This document shows, one piece after another, positions 58,910-60,000 of a stretch of 60,000 bases of DNA. A program made the translations under genes and the position numbers. The stretch is from Owenia fusiformis. Its lineage: Eukaryota; Annelida; Polychaeta; Sabellida; Oweniidae. The stretch spans positions 29,565,915 to 29,625,914 of the forward strand of contig CAIIXF020000001.1 in the NCBI GenBank assembly GCA_903813345.2. Reading direction: 5' to 3'. Each line of letters starts with the position of its first letter. The stretch's first letter is position 1. The notes beneath the pieces are model-generated. The model was not told the origin of the DNA, searched no databases, and saw nothing but the letters and a program-made list of their open reading frames with translations.

Positions 58910-60000
58910 GTATGTTATAAGTCAATACCATTAGGGGGACTCCATCAAACTTGGACGTGTGGGAAATAGCCCTTTGATGAAGTAGCCCCATGTTCATGTA
59001 TGTTGAAGTTCTATGAAATACCCCTATGCCTCCAATTTGGAGGTAAGGGTTTTAATTGCGAGCCATTGTCTTAATTCTAGTACTGTATCTTTACAGTTTT
59101 TGTTAATATATCTTTCAAACTATTTCTAAAAATCCGTTTGTTATGTAACAGGTTGATCTCAAGATGGAAAACATCTGATCACACTTTGCTACAAAAGCAA
59201 TTTCAGATAAGGTTTCTGAGTCATTAGATTGCATCAATTGGGATTTACTGGCTCTGTGGGAACATGGCAGTTATAATAGAATATATCGTAGGCAGCCTAT
59301 ATTGAGATAAGTGAAGCGAACTTGCGTGAAATATTTCGATGAATCAGGAAATGAATCAAGTGTGGGCATCAATACTTGAGGAAAGATACGCGAGAATCCG
59401 CAATCTAATTTCGTTGACATTTTTCTTGATATGAAAGCGCAACGAGATGAAATGACGCTATCTTTGCTATCATTCATTGTACTGGACTTATTTTCTTATA
59501 AAATGCTTTAAATTAGGATTAATGTTTCCCTTTTACAAATAGGAAATCTAACTTCAAAGTCTTGTATAATTTGGTTTCCAAGTAATTTAGAGCATTTAGA
59601 ATCACATCCATCACCTCGCAGATCCTAGCTAGATTCTCAGTTTCATATGTTTAGATAAATCAAAATATGAAAATCCTCCATGTATTTATGATATCAATCT
59701 AAGTGAACCCCTACATCAAGTGAACACCTTTCTATAATATTCAACATAGGGAGGGATACCTATGATTCCACTCAGGGCAAGTCCATATCCTTGACATATC
59801 CTTGTGTCACCCGCTTCATTGTTTATTATTGTATGTATTTTATGAAATAGATAAATAAATTAAAATTGAAAATAGTCCCCTCCATCCTCAGAAGGAAGAT
59901 CTCCAGATATCACGTATTCCTTCCTTGTAATCTACAAACTCAATTATTCTGAGGAAAGGGTCCTTCATGTATGCTTTGTACTTTCATAAATGATTGCCAA
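58910..60000 (+). other. Start of the next CYRI intron
   Basis: From GTATGT to the window end no further CYRI exon is recognisable. A fragment of the GTGAACACC repeat lies near 59702-59730. Confidence 0.6.

Noticed and set aside
1-60000. tRNA, rRNA and snRNA genes
   Set aside because: By eye no convincing tRNA A/B box pair, 5S or U-snRNA core was found. A covariance-model scan (tRNAscan-SE, Infernal) would decide.

Overview
The window is animal nuclear DNA. It is AT-rich, has GT-AG introns with short exons, long gene-poor stretches, and many small DNA transposons. The recognisable genes (a FAM110 family member and a CYRI/FAM49 homologue) are animal genes. The mobile elements (mariner, pogo-like MITEs, a Helitron, and a transposase paired with a P2X7-tail-like protein) suggest a marine invertebrate such as a mollusc, other lophotrochozoan or basal deuterostome. 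The species cannot be fixed from the sequence.

Layout: 0.4-5.7 kb is a nest of inverted-repeat elements, including a decayed mariner. 7.87-11.58 kb is a two-gene DNA transposon: a minus-strand Cys-rich protein and a plus-strand transposase broken by one stop codon. 12.06-14.41 kb is another long-TIR element. 14.63-19.35 kb holds the last two coding exons of a FAM110 family gene (plus strand). 19.4-31.9 kb shows no supportable gene and holds MITEs, hairpins and two promoter-like patches. 31.9-38.6 kb is a complete minus-strand gene of six exons for an unrecognised acidic protein of about 1159 aa. Its first exon lies back to back with the first noncoding exon of a plus-strand gene, with an ETS-type site between them. 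That plus-strand gene is most simply the CYRI/FAM49 homologue: noncoding exons near 38.6 and 43.3 kb, then coding exons at 57.75 and 58.79 kb, continuing past the window. Its introns of about 4.6 and 14.2 kb are full of mobile elements, including a Helitron with textbook ends, a 1.3 kb element carrying a perfect 65-bp palindrome, and a 1.66 kb element with 50-bp TIRs.

The genes do not form an operon. FAM110 proteins are centrosome/spindle associated, CYRI proteins bind Rac1 and restrain Scar/WAVE, and the acidic protein looks nuclear. The most unusual items are the two-gene transposon, the tandemly triplicated splice acceptor before CYRI coding exon 2, and the inverted-repeat nest at the left end. 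All exon joins were worked out by eye from splice signals, reading phase and family resemblance. No database or RNA evidence was available.
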